Shown: positions 43,027 to 52,994 of the stretch, piece after piece
Numbering within the stretch: the stretch's first letter is position 1
Layout of the letters: every line of letters starts with the position of its first letter
Assembly: GCA_038373885.1 (NCBI GenBank)
Contig: JAWZYV010012270.1
Location: forward strand, 310,001 to 374,000
Length of the DNA: 64,000 nucleotides
Direction of reading: 5' to 3'
DNA from: Cheiracanthium punctorium
Lineage: Eukaryota; Arthropoda; Arachnida; Araneae; Cheiracanthiidae
Translations under genes and position numbers: made by a program
The notes under the pieces: generated by a model
Database searches by the model: none
The model's input: the letters and a program-made list of their open reading frames with translations, nothing else
Told to the model about the DNA's origin: nothing

Positions 43027-44354
43027 TAGTTTTAGAGCGGCTTTACGATCTATTTACGTAAATGACCGAGTGTGTGTACATACATCCTCTGATATATTGC
43101 CGCCCGCATATCGCGACATCACGCAAAATTCGAGGGCAGGAACTGCGGAAGATTTCGAAGCTTCCTACTTTTCGTCCGGAAAAGGAAATTTTTTAGTCAC
43201 TGTGGCGTGTCACCTCGTGTGTGTCAGTCAGACGCTTGCTCAACTCATCTTTTAACGACAACCATCGATCGGTCGGTGACGTCATCGTACGCTAAATGAC
43301 AAGAGAAATGCTTTCACTTTGTTCTACTGATGCATGGGGGATACTCTTCAAATATTGACGACCATTTCTTTGGAACCATTTTTGATCTTGTTTATTTATT
43401 TATTTATTTATTTTTTTTTTGTTCCTTTCACTTCCGAGCCCCCTCGTGCTCTGAAAGCTGATGGGGAAATTTTAGTGGAAGAGTCGCTTTTGTATCTTTT
43501 TTTGAGGTCGTCGTACCGAAGGTTTTGCATATTTGATGGATTTAACGCTTTCTCTCTATTGCTTTGTTCGTGGGTAAGTTAAAAAAATGCAGGCATTTAG
43601 CGGGCTCGATTGTGGAACTTTATTATTCCGGAACTTTTGGTTCACTTGAGATATGTTACACGAAAGTAAAAAAAAAAAAAAAAAAAATGAGTACGGGATG
43701 GGCTCCGGTATCATTAGAGCTCTTAGAATATACGGGCTGACTCTTGGGGCCACCATTTTTGTGCTGTCGTCTGGGGCCACCATTTTTGTGCTGTCGTCTG
43801 TCCAATTTAGCAGGTTCTTCGCTTTTTTGGTGCTTTTGGAAATAATCGGCACCGTAAATGAACTTACGCGACAAAGCTGAATATGTAATCCACCGTTTCC
43901 TCCCCGAGTACCTTTGGCGGATCCACAGGGGCTCATGCCTCCCCCCCCCCCCACTAGACGATCTAAGTTTACACCATAGGTGATTGATTTATTTCAAAAT
44001 TCAAATGAATTCAAAGCAAAAGGAGGCAAAAAAAAAAAAAAATTGCCTCCTTTTGTCCAGAAATTTTTTCTGGATCCGCCTCTGCCCACTATTAAGCTTC
44101 AACATCTTCTTATTGGAATGTTTCGAACTATCGAACCATCAATATCCAATATTCTTTTGAATCAAGAGCTAAGACAGTGTCTTATCACTAGGCTCTGACT
44201 GTCGCAGGGGCACTTGGCTCATGTGCCCTGCGCACCCATGCAGAAAGAGCTCAAAAAAGAGAGTTTAAAGCTCTATATAGGCACACAAAAATTGAGACAG
44301 CTATATATAGAGGCACAAAGATTTGAAAAGTGCCCTCGGCAGAAATATGCTATA
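43027..44354. other. No gene recognised; short repeats
   Basis: 43080-43290 is CpG-richer with an open frame but no known motif. TGGGGCCACCATTTTTGTGC occurs twice in tandem at 43748-43806. An imperfect hAT-like pair TGGCGGATCCAC (43916) and CTGGATCCGCCTCTG (44070-44084) may bound a small element. Confidence 0.3.
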
Positions 44355-44362
44355 GTCAGGCC

Positions 44363-44796
44363 CATAGGCGCACCCACGGAGGGGGCTATGGGGGCTGAAG
44401 CCCCCCCCTAAAGGTGGGAAATTAGAAGTGAAAAGTATTGAAAATTGAAAATTGTCACTAATGAGTTAAATGTTTTCTTTTTAAAAATTGTCTTCAAATT
44501 ATTTCTAAAATACTTTTTACCAAAAAAAAAATGATTTCAGTTTTTAAATAAAAACTTACAGTTAGAGCATGAAACACGGCAAAATTTGGTTACAACATCA
44601 CTGAAAAAATCATATAATTATTTGATTCTAAAATGAGTTACATTGCTCGTGGGGTTGTGCTCTACGGGCAAGTCGACTGGCACAGGATATTTTGACGTTA
44701 TAAGAGACTTATAACTATAATTGAGGTCATTATAACCGAGTTCAGCAGTATTTGCAGCCCAGCCCAGCCTAAACTAAAATCCTGGGTGCGCCACTG
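44363..44796. mobile_element. hAT-type MITE, CAGTGGCGCACCCA family, copy 1
   Basis: The exact 8-bp duplication GTCAGGCC lies at 44355-44362 and 44797-44804. The ends are CATAGGCGCACCCACGG and CCTGGGTGCGCCACTG. A second copy in the other orientation is at 61092-61534. Confidence 0.85.
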
Positions 44797-44804
44797 GTCA
44801 GGCC

Positions 44805-46255
44805 CTGCTTGTTACTTTTAAATTTAACAGCAAAATAGTTGCCTGTGTTAAAGGAATGGCCGATCTGCTCTTATGGCAACCCTTTTGGCGTGAAAATGGC
44901 GGATGCGTCAGATGTTATATTTAGAAGCCTTATGCTATATCTCAGTGGCGAAGTATGACGGTGACAAAAGCTGCAACCTCTTGGCAAACAAAGATCAATA
45001 GATCTTAAGCTTAAATGCTAATGTTATGACAATCGGAAATCCGCTTGGTGTATGCATTGACTCTATTAGTACCTTATGATTGGTACGTTTGTATGTTTAA
45101 TATGAATTTACAGATATTCATCTAATAAGAGTATAATTTATTTAAAAGGCGGATTAAGCGAGCCTGTAGCTTTTGGATCTATTTTTATGGATCTTGTTTC
45201 AAGTTCTTTTTACATTTAATCCTTTCAGGGCCCGATTAGCACCACTTGGGACCCTGGAGCTAGGAAAATCATGGGCCCCCAATTAAAAAAAATAGGTTTA
45301 GTTATTGTTAACCAAAACGAATCTACTAAATACTGATTACGGCTATTAAGAAGAACCTTTTGAATTATTTTGTAGAAAGCACTTAACAAAAAGTAATTTC
45401 TTGAAATTTACAAAACTCAATAACTTTTTTATTTAATTTCGAAATGTAAAATAAAACTAGAACATACACAGTAACATTAAAAAATGCTTGTTTTCTGCAC
45501 TTTGCTGGTGTAAAATTTTAGATAAGATCTTCAAAATGCACTTTTCAGAAGAACGTGGACTCAAAGGACAATAGGACACTGTGACTTAAGAATTCAATTT
45601 CTATTCCATTTACTGGATCTATTCCATATCATTATAGTTGGAGATTTTATCCTCTTCAACTTTGGAAAACAGTACCCTCCTGTACAATTTGTCACAGATA
45701 TACATAAATAAATTCTGAAAACCACACAGACATTTTGAAATTCTTATATTTGCAATTGTATTCTTCTTACATAAAGATAAATACTGCATTATATAAGAAA
45801 ATTTAATTAAAAAAATACATTTCAAGTACGAAAGACAGTGAATGCTATCATTTTAATTGGCATAACTGGATCTGAAAGAGTTAATAAATGACAGAAATTT
45901 ATAATACCGTGTTTACTCGCGTAATAGTCGCATCATCGTTCTGAAGCAGATAAAATTATCAAAATATTTTTCCCGCATAAAAGTTTCAGCCACGTATTTA
46001 ACATTCATTTAGAAAATAGAAAATTATCAGCTGTACTTTTACATGCACTAGTACTCATACTGGACTCATCTGCTCGTCATTTCCACTGATATTCTCAATG
46101 GTCACTCTATAGAAAGATAAGCACTTGCTTGCTTATGCAGTTAATTTCTTATTATTAAGTTTATGTATATAAAAGTATTACCATAGAATGAGAAATGCCT
46201 TTTGTGTGTGTGTCTGTTGCAACTGACGAAAAGATTTTAAAAGAGTAAGAAAATC
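44805..46255. other. No gene seen
   Basis: AT-rich intron. CGTGTTTACTCGCGTAATAG near 45908 resembles one end of a pogo-type element, as does ATTTCCCCGCATAATAGTCG at 46998; both point the same way, so they are not a pair. Confidence 0.3.
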
Positions 46256-46770
46256 TGAAAACTTTCAGATTTTAAATACGCACTAAAGTGCTATATACTA
46301 AAAGCGTGTATCATAATCCATGCGTCGTCCCCATTTTCTTCCCCCATTCTATTAAGTTGGAATCTGTGTCATTATTCATGAGTGCGCCGTATTTTTCTCC
46401 CTTGTTCCACAAAACACATCTGTGGAATCGAAATCTATCTTAAAATCTCCTACTGAAACTGTTTTAAAATCTTCGCCAAGCATATTTGAACTATCCTTCA
46501 CCATTTTAATTACTGTTTGGAACGGGCATCCTAATCCATGAGTTTGTCGTGCTTGTCTTTCATGTTCCATAAAACACATCTTTGGAATTGAAATCTATGT
46601 TAAAATCGCCTACTAAATCTATTTTACAATCTTAGCGCCAGCAGGCATATTCTAACTATACTTTTCAAACTTGGTTCGGTTTTGAAGTTATTTTTTTTTT
46701 TTTTTTTTGTAGCAAACTTGGCGATCCATTATCAAAAATTGCAAACCTTGTGCGACTTTCAACATTTTAC
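46256..46770 (-). repeat. Dispersed repeat with ~160-bp dimer, copy 3
   Basis: Reverse orientation of 20633-21240: TTTAAATACGCACTAAAGTG, two copies of the GATTTTAA/CTTCG...CATATT unit about 158 bp apart, ending GCAAACCTTGTGCGACTTTC and a C-run. Confidence 0.5.
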
Positions 46771-47377
46771 TCCCCCCCCCCCCTTCCGCATTATCTGGCA
46801 AACACATTTGAAAAAATCTTCACCGTGACAGTTCATGTCTACAAAATCTGTTAGACAAAAATATGAGCGTGAACGAAATAGCACCCTATTGCTAATAACA
46901 AACAGCACATAATCTGGAAACATTTGGTTGTATTAATAATGTATTTCGTATACCAGTGCTGTTTTAGAATTACAGTGTACAATAATGTGTTACCAGATTT
47001 CCCCGCATAATAGTCGCACCTAGACCTTCATAATAAAAAATTGGCGGGAAAAGTCCGGCTGTTACGCTAGTAAAAAAAGGTCCGGTATCCTTGTTACGTA
47101 ATACACGTCTTATTGTGAATCACGGTCCATTGACTCCAAGAGACAAACGGATGTTTCCGAGTCAGTGAAATTCGAGATCAGTGAGTCTTCAGGCTTGCCT
47201 GAAAATTCTTCTTTGGTGGAAACTTTCAGACGACGTTTCACTTTATAAACATTTCATTTGCAGAATGACAATTAACTTTCGCTAGCCAATTTTTTTATCT
47301 TTTAACGCACGCACATTTTTGATGGGTAACACGCTGCAGTAAAGGTTAATAAAAAATGCGAATTTCAAGTTGATATT
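46771..47377. other. No gene seen
   Basis: AT-rich intron with the single pogo-type end at about 46993 noted above. Confidence 0.3.
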
Positions 47378-47899
47378 TTAACCCTTTAACGCGCAGTGTT
47401 CCCGCTCTGGACGGAACACCCAACTCTGACGTTTTGACTGTTGCCAGTCACGAAGAATAGATTTGATTTCTATAAAAATAGTTGCGGATGACATAGCTCC
47501 ACGAGAATCCTTTACCTTTTTAAGCACGTCATTTCCCGTCAAAAAATGGTCACGATTATTTCTAACAGCACTGACATCTGCTGAAAAATGGAAGAATGCG
47601 AGAACAGTTGAATAGATTGCCCAATGCTGAAAAAAGGGCAGCCGTTGCCATCGCTCGACTTAACTACCAGCAAGAGGGCGGACGATCGAAACGTTCATCG
47701 CGTGCCACGGAATCTAGAGACCCTTTTTTGACGCAGCTGGCTGTGCGGCACAGCCAGCTGTCGTCAAAAAAGGGTCTCTAGATTCTGTGGCACGCGATGA
47801 ACTTTCGATCGTCCGCCATCTTGCTGGTAGTTAAGTCGAGCGATGGCAACGGCTGCCCTTTTTTCAGCATTGGGAAAGAATTGTGCCTCAAAGGGTTAA
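47378..47899 (+). mobile_element. Foldback piggyBac-type MITE, family 1, copy 7
   Basis: TTAA bounds both sides, with ends CCCTTTAACGCGCAGTG and GTGCCTCAAAGGG. It is one of the most complete hairpins. Both arms carry the same private extra A (CGGAATCTAGAGACCC and GGGTCTCTAGATTCTG) not found in other copies. Confidence 0.85.
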
Positions 47900-47906
47900 G
47901 GCAGAC

Positions 47907-48283
47907 CATAGAGATATGAATACAAGGAGATGACATTAGCTATCTTCAGCATTGTACGAAATGAAGCAACTGTGTTGGTCCAAGTATGGCGGATCATTTA
48001 GTTGGTTTCTTTTTAAATAACAGCGAAAGATGCACAATTATACGTTACAATAGTTCTAAATACAAAATCTCAGGCTTTTGCAGTTAAAAGTTTTACAGCT
48101 ATGCCAAATAAGTAATTATTCTTGGCGCCCACTTTGGCGACATTACTTCTTTAAAATTGGAACTGTCACCATAGAATAACACAGCCCTATTGCAATAAGG
48201 TCTAAGCAATAGAGTGGATGGGTTACAGTTTCGGCTTGACAATCAGATAGCTAATGCCATCTCCTTGTATTCTTATCTCTATG
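47907..48283. mobile_element. hAT-like inverted-repeat element, CATAGAGATA ends (377 bp)
   Basis: The inverted ends of about 40 bp are CATAGAGATATGAATACAAG with GGAGATGACATTAGCTATCT, and AGATAGCTAATGCCATCTCC with TTGTATTCTTATCTCTATG. Flanks AGGCAGAC and AGACAGGC match at 6 of 8 positions. No coding capacity. Confidence 0.65.
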
Positions 48284-48291
48284 AGACAGGC

Positions 48292-48894
48292 AAACTGACT
48301 AACAAGCCGACAAGGACTGAATAAAGACAGAATTGTGCTTCGAATTCCGTAATCATGCGGCATAGAGCCCCTTAACTTACAGGTGCCCTCAACGTATGTG
48401 CCGTTTTTAGTGGTGGAAATTACGCATTAAATAATTTTTTTAAATTACCATTTGATTCTAGAACAGACACAGTAAAAAGTTCCAGGAACGTTCTTTAAAA
48501 GCAATGGGAAAAGTTAGATTCACAAATACCACACAGAAAGTTAACATTCCCCTTATAAAAGCTTTACTGTTTGCTTTAACTCGTTCTTCTATGAATATTT
48601 ATCTCAGTATTCGCTTAAAAATGAATCACACGGTTAAAAAAAAACAGAATCCCAGAACGTTCTTTGGTAATAATTGGCAGCTGATGTGCCCTAGAATTCC
48701 AAGCAACGTTACATGAAAATTCCTGGAACTTTACCGAACAATACACTTCATAAGACCTTTCCTGAGTTGTGCCGTCAGTAAAGTTCCTGGTGTGTTTTCA
48801 TGGAAAATTCCTGGATTTTTTTTTTTTTATATATAGTGAACATCTGAAAAACACAATAGTAGTTGAGATGGAGGTATCTTAAAATACGAGTTTT
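48292..48894. other. No gene seen
   Basis: Intron DNA. GGAACGTTCTTT / AGAACGTTCTTT and TTCCTGGAA-type words recur (48480-48800) without clear ends. Confidence 0.3.
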
Positions 48895-49745
48895 TTTGAG
48901 TTGATTGGTTGATTGAGGTTTATTGGCACAAAATCCAGTCAGGATATGCGGCGCCAAACGATAGGCTGAAAACTATATAAAAGTGCAACAATAAAAAGTG
49001 TAAAACCTAAAAAAAAATATGACTAGTAAAATCAGGGGCGTAGCCAGGGGGGGGGGATATCGGGATATATCCCCCCCCCGAAATGTTTGGATTAGTGATG
49101 AAAGTCCGTCTATTTATACACATATAAGTTCAAATCCCCCCCCCCGAAATATTTTCCAGGCGCATATCCCCCCCCCCCCCGAAAAATTTTCCTGGCTACG
49201 CGCCTGAGTAAAATACAGTAAAAAGTAGTACCAAACAAGTGTTGTAAGTAGGCATGTGTGAATGGTGTCTGTGTGTCTCAGAACATGTCACACACTTCAT
49301 ATCAACGAAAGAAGGCCTGTATGTCCCAGAAAGCAGAACAAGTTCTTAAGTGGGGTTTCACCCAAAATTTCGTCAAGTCTGCGGTAAGAACAGTTAAAAT
49401 AATTCTGGTAAAAAAGGATTAAAAGCTTTACAATTGGTTAAAATATGGCGTATGGTGAGATGAGTATTGCAATGGGAACACTGCCGCACAGGTTCGCCAA
49501 AAAGCAGATATTTATGAGCCAGCCTCGTATGTATGACCTATACGTAGGCGTGTGTCAGAGTGACATCAAGCCTTGGGCAGAAAAGAGATGACCAGTGAGT
49601 GATAGATGGTCGGACAGTGTGAAGTTTATTTTCGTTTTCGTTGTGTCCATTTATTATGCCAAGTTTTATGACCTCGTATGGTATGTGTCCGGTTGTAAGG
49701 CTACGAAGCATGCCTTACAGTCACATTCTGCATCGACTTTTTTTA
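48895..49745 (-). pseudogene. LINE 3' end (jockey-like), minus strand, with nested MITE
   Basis: On the minus strand the sequence reads NKLHTVRPSITHW at 49627-49589, then after a frameshift LTRLRIGHTYEA, then HTRLAHKYLLFGEPVR and QCSHCNTHLTIRHILTNCK down to about 49433. This is the RNase H-like end plus zinc-finger tail found in jockey/I-type LINE ORF2 proteins. The 3' UTR follows and ends in GTGCCAATAAACCTCAATC near 48915. The upstream polymerase is absent, so it is 5'-truncated and dead. A hAT-type MITE (49033-49206) sits in the 3' UTR. Confidence 0.75.
49033..49206 (+). mobile_element. hAT-type MITE, CAGGGGCGTAGCCA family, copy 5 (variant)
   Basis: The exact 8-bp duplication AGTAAAAT lies at 49025-49032 and 49207-49214. 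The ends are CAGGGGCGTAGCCAGG and CCTGGCTACGCGCCTG. The interior differs from the other copies: CCCCCCCGAAA words occur three times. Confidence 0.9.
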
Positions 49746-50274
49746 AATGCGAGCCATAAGTGGGTCGATCTTTTGACTTGAGATATCAATCGGACTTCAG
49801 GAAATGATCTAAATTCAAGTCTAAATTTATTTAACAAAAGTTTTAATCCGACGTTCCGAGAGTCCTTTCCTGGGTCACAAAGTTCCCCCCCTCTCCAATT
49901 CTGATAAGATAGAGGGTGCAAAATATGGAGGGAAAACTCCAAGGTTTGGAATGGAGTGGAACACCAATGGAGGGAAAACTCCAAAACTGCTTACAAGGGC
50001 CCCTTGTAAGCAGTAGCGCATCCAGGGGAGCAGCTGGGGGTTTTACCCCCCCCCCCCAAAAAAAAAAGCGATTGCTAATGGGAAGGGGTGCAGTGGGGCC
50101 AGGGCGCACCAGGGCAGAGCCCCGGTACTTTTTTTTCTAGGCGGGGCGGCCCCCTGGTTAGGAAAAATATCAGATGTTAAACAAATGTCTGAATTATCAA
50201 GTTTTAATGATTCATTTAATCAGTTCGTTTGCGTGCAAAAATTCCAATAAAACATGTGTCACCCTCAGTGTTTA
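49746..50274. other. No gene; short direct repeats and a palindrome
   Basis: ATGGAGGGAAAACTCCAA occurs at 49925 and 49969. GCTTACAAGGG-C-CCCTTGTAAGC at 49989-50011 is a perfect 11-bp-arm palindrome. CAGTAGCGCATCCAGGGG at 50012 looks like one hAT end and CCCCCTGG at 50149 may be its partner. Confidence 0.35.
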
Positions 50275-50690
50275 TTAGCCCTTTAACGCGCAGTGTTCCC
50301 GCTCTGGGAACACCCAACTCTGACGTTTTGACTGTTGCCAGTCACAAAGAATAGATTTGATTTCTATAGAAATAGGTGCGGGTGACAGAGCTTCACGAGA
50401 ATCCCTTACTTTTTAGCACGTCATTTCCCGTCAAAAAATGGTCACGATTCTTTTGAACAGCACTGACATCTGATGAAAAAATGGAAGAATGCGAGAACAG
50501 CTGGATGGATGGCCCAACGCTGGAAAAAAGGGCAGCCGTTGCCATCGCTCGACTTAACTACCAGCAAGATGGCGGACGATCGAAACGTTGATCGTGTGCC
50601 ACAGATCTAGAGAACCTTTTTCGACGACAGCTGGCTGTGCCGGCTGCCCTTTTTTCAGCATTGGAAAAGGGTTGCACCTCAAAGGGTTAA
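50275..50690 (+). mobile_element. Foldback piggyBac-type MITE, family 1, copy 8
   Basis: The left target site is TTAG, the right TTAA; ends CCCTTTAACGCGCAGTG and GCACCTCAAAGGG. Nearly the whole right arm is deleted: CAGCTGGCTGTGC is joined directly to CGGCTGCCCTTTTTTCAGC. Confidence 0.8.
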
Positions 50691-51333
50691 ACTTAATAGT
50701 CTTCCGTTTCAACAATGGGATGCAATAACTTATGTCAAAACGTGGGTTATTTCAACACGGAAATGCCGAAGATTAGACAATCACGCCATGTCGATCAAGA
50801 GCATTTCACAAGTCATACTGAAGGACAGGAGGAACTAGGGTCACTGTTCAGAATTTGTTTTTCACTACTTTGAGTTTGTAAATAGACAAACAGCCATTTA
50901 ATAAATTCTTTATTAAAAGAAACCGTTGGCCACGCCCTTTCTTTAAAAGATTCGCATGCGATGGGCTTATTTATAGCGCCCCGCTACTTTTTATTTTAGG
51001 ACTGCATCCCTGCTAATGGGTAACGTTTTGCTTTATTACGCACTCAAAATAGGTAAGATGATCGTTTTTTTATAACTTAGCCCCTTCGAAAAAAAGCATT
51101 GGTTTAGACTAAAATTTTGCTTTATTGTACATTTTGTATGAATGAAATAAGCTTTTTTCAAAATTTAGCAAACCCCCTCCCCCTAAGAATTTTTTTTAAA
51201 TTCTGTATTTGCTACTGCGTGTCATTTTTAAACGAAACATCCGGTAAGTTCAGTTCTGGAAAATTCAGTTCTCACAAGCTGAAAGCCACTTGCGATACAA
51301 AATAGTCAGGAATCGCGGAAGGCATTGCTGCCT
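50691..51333. other. No gene seen
   Basis: AT-rich intron without recognisable ends. Confidence 0.3.
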
Positions 51334-51790
51334 TTAACCCTTTAACGGGCAGTGTTCCCGTTCTGGGAACACCAAACTCTGACGTTTTGACTGTTGCCCG
51401 TCACGAAGAATAGATTTGATTTCTATAAAAATAGTGGCGGGCGCCATAGCTCCACGAGAATCCTTTACTTTTTAGCACGTCATTTCCCGTAACAAAAATT
51501 GTCACGATTATTTTTAACAGCACTGACATCTGCTGAAAAAATGGAAGAATGCGAGAACAAGCTGGATAGACCACCCAATGCTGAAAAAAAGGGCAACCGT
51601 TGCCATCGCTCGACTTAACGACCAGCAAGAGGGCGAACGATCGAAACGTTCATCGCCTGCCACAGATCTAGAGACCCCTTTTTTGACGACAGCTGGCTGT
51701 GCCCGCCCATCTTGCTGGTAGTTAAGTCGAGCGATGGCAACGGCTGCCCTTTTTTCAGCATTGGGAAAGGGTTGCGCCTCAAAGGGTTAA
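51334..51790 (+). mobile_element. Foldback piggyBac-type MITE, family 1, copy 9
   Basis: TTAA bounds both sides, with ends CCCTTTAACGGGCAGTG and GCGCCTCAAAGGG. The apex is deleted between CAGCTGGCTGTGCCCGCC and CATCTTGCTGG. Its right TTAA coincides with the first bases of the dispersed repeat at 51790-51997. Confidence 0.85.
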
Positions 51791-51997
51791 ACGGATGTTA
51801 CCGTGTTCTTTCTTAGTGCAGTGGCCCCTTTAGAGTTCTAGGGGTCTCTAGATTGTTGTTCCACTACTGTGCGAGTTGCAGTTGTACAACGGTTCAGGGT
51901 TGCCCTGTGGCCCCCACTTCAGAAAGGTCTGAAAAGTTCACACTTTATAAATGAGGCCATAATTACTTTAATTCGTAAAAAAAAAATAATTCAAGAA
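51790..51997 (+). repeat. Dispersed ~200-bp repeat, copy 2
   Basis: Same order of words as 38048-38245 (GCGAGTTGCAGTTGTACAAC and following). It carries an extra GGGGTCTCTAGATTG near 51841-51855, possibly picked up from the neighbouring MITE. Confidence 0.65.
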
Positions 51998-52322
51998 ATA
52001 GCACTGACATCTGCTGAAAAATGGAAGAACGCGTGAACAAGCTGGATAGATCACCCAATGCTGAAAAAAAGGGCAGCCGTTGCCATCGCTCGACTTTACT
52101 ACCAGCAAGATGGCGGACGATCGAAACGTTCATCGCGTGCCACAGATCTAGAGACCCACTTTTGACGACAGCTGGCTGTGCGTCAAAAAAAAAGGGGTCT
52201 CTAGATCTGTGGCACGCTATGAACGTTTCGATCGTCCGCCATCTTGCTGGTAGTGAAGTCGAGCGATGGCAACGGCTGCCCTTTTTCTCAGCATTTGGAA
52301 AGGATTGCGCCTCAAAGGGTTC
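51998..52322 (+). mobile_element. Foldback MITE, family 1, copy 10, left-truncated
   Basis: It begins inside the element at AGCACTGACATCTGCTG, keeps both hairpin arms, and ends GCGCCTCAAAGGGTT without the final AA. It lies about 100 bp upstream of the second coding exon's acceptor. Confidence 0.75.
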
Positions 52323-52425
52323 AAATACGAGCAATTCTTATGATTTCCCTAACATCCCTCCAAGAAAAGATATAATTTAGTTGCCCGTTTATCATCTCAT
52401 TTGCTTTTATTCTTTATATTTGCAG

Positions 52426-52484
52426 AGACGGAGAGAAATGTCCGTGCCAACGACCCTGACTTCAATGCACAGTTCAAGTACGCC
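52426..52484 (+). CDS. P4-ATPase (ATP8B-type flippase): second coding exon
   Basis: The acceptor TTATATTTGCAG ends at 52425 and the donor GCC|GTAAGT follows 52484. The 59-nt exon completes the split codon (G+AG = Glu) and gives TERNVRANDPDFNAQFKYA, ending in phase 0. ER-x2-RAND-x3-N-x2-F-x-YA is the N-terminal cytoplasmic signature of ATP8B-class P4-ATPases; ATP8A-class proteins lack RAND here. It is followed in the family by a conserved segment leading into the first membrane helices, so the next exon should encode that. I did not find it in 52485-64000. The other two frames contain stops, and only the signature frame joins the 29118 ATG in phase. The catalytic DKTG and the membrane domain are outside the window, so substrate and activity cannot be judged. 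Confidence 0.8.
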
Positions 52485-52811
52485 GTAAGTAGAAAATTAC
52501 AGTGCTTTCTTTTCTTTTTTATTTTTTCAATTGACGTGGGTGACACAAAAAGGCGCCTTCTTTGTCATTAGCCTCATCGCATAACACAACGCTCATTTCT
52601 TCACGTCTCATGTATAAATATCTGTCTTATTTGTCTATTAAGTGCATTTTAATTGGTTGAAAGATCCCGACTAAGCGTTTTAGTTAAAATTTCTGCGAGG
52701 GCGGGTGAGCGGGTGATTTTGCACGGCGGACCTTTTCAGTTTAAAGCACGTGATTACATAAGCGTAAAGTTTTCAAAATTATTGGGGGGGCCGGGCCCCA
52801 CAACCACATAT
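52485..52811. other. Intron DNA, no further exon
   Basis: Begins GTAAGT. No acceptor followed by a P4-ATPase continuation was seen. Confidence 0.4.
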
Positions 52812-52819
52812 ATTCACGT

Positions 52820-52986
52820 CAGTGGCGTAGCCAAGGGGGGGTTGGGAGGTTCATACCCCCAATATGGGATTTTTTGCCATACAAAATGTATATTCTTCAC
52901 TCCCTTATCATACACCCGTATACATATATGTGTGTTGCAGAAGTCGTAACCCTCCCCCCCATAAAATATTTCTGGCTACGCTACTG
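52820..52986 (-). mobile_element. hAT-type MITE, CAGGGGCGTAGCCA family, copy 6
   Basis: The exact 8-bp duplication ATTCACGT lies at 52812-52819 and 52987-52994. The ends are CAGTGGCGTAGCCAAGG and TGGCTACGCTACTG, with the internal block ATACAAAATGTATATTCTTC shared with copies 3 and 4. Confidence 0.9.
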
Positions 52987-52994
52987 ATTCACGT

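Larger units (their letters stand above)
29155..52425 (+). other. Intron of the P4-ATPase gene (23.3 kb)
   Basis: It starts GTGAGA and ends with TTCTTTATATTTGCAG. The length is 23,271 bp. It is filled with transposons listed separately and shows no other exon that would keep phase 1 between the two coding exons. Confidence 0.65.

Noticed and set aside
43556..43954. 132-codon open frame on the minus strand
   Set aside because: Composed of a low-complexity Gly run, a tandem 30-bp repeat and a poly-Phe from the A-run; no protein features.
39969..45875. TTAACCCTTTCAGACCTG (39969) and GGATCTGAAAGAGTTAATA (45869) as the two ends of one element
   Set aside because: They would be 5.9 kb apart with unrelated repeats between and only weak similarity; probably two lone ends or chance.
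45900..47060. Pogo-type element bounded by the two TAATAGTCGCA words
   Set aside because: Both words point the same way, so they cannot be the two inverted ends of one element.
51963..52380. Open frames of about 120 codons on both strands
   Set aside because: They lie in the two arms of a foldback MITE, so both strands give the same peptide; the same words recur in all ten copies.
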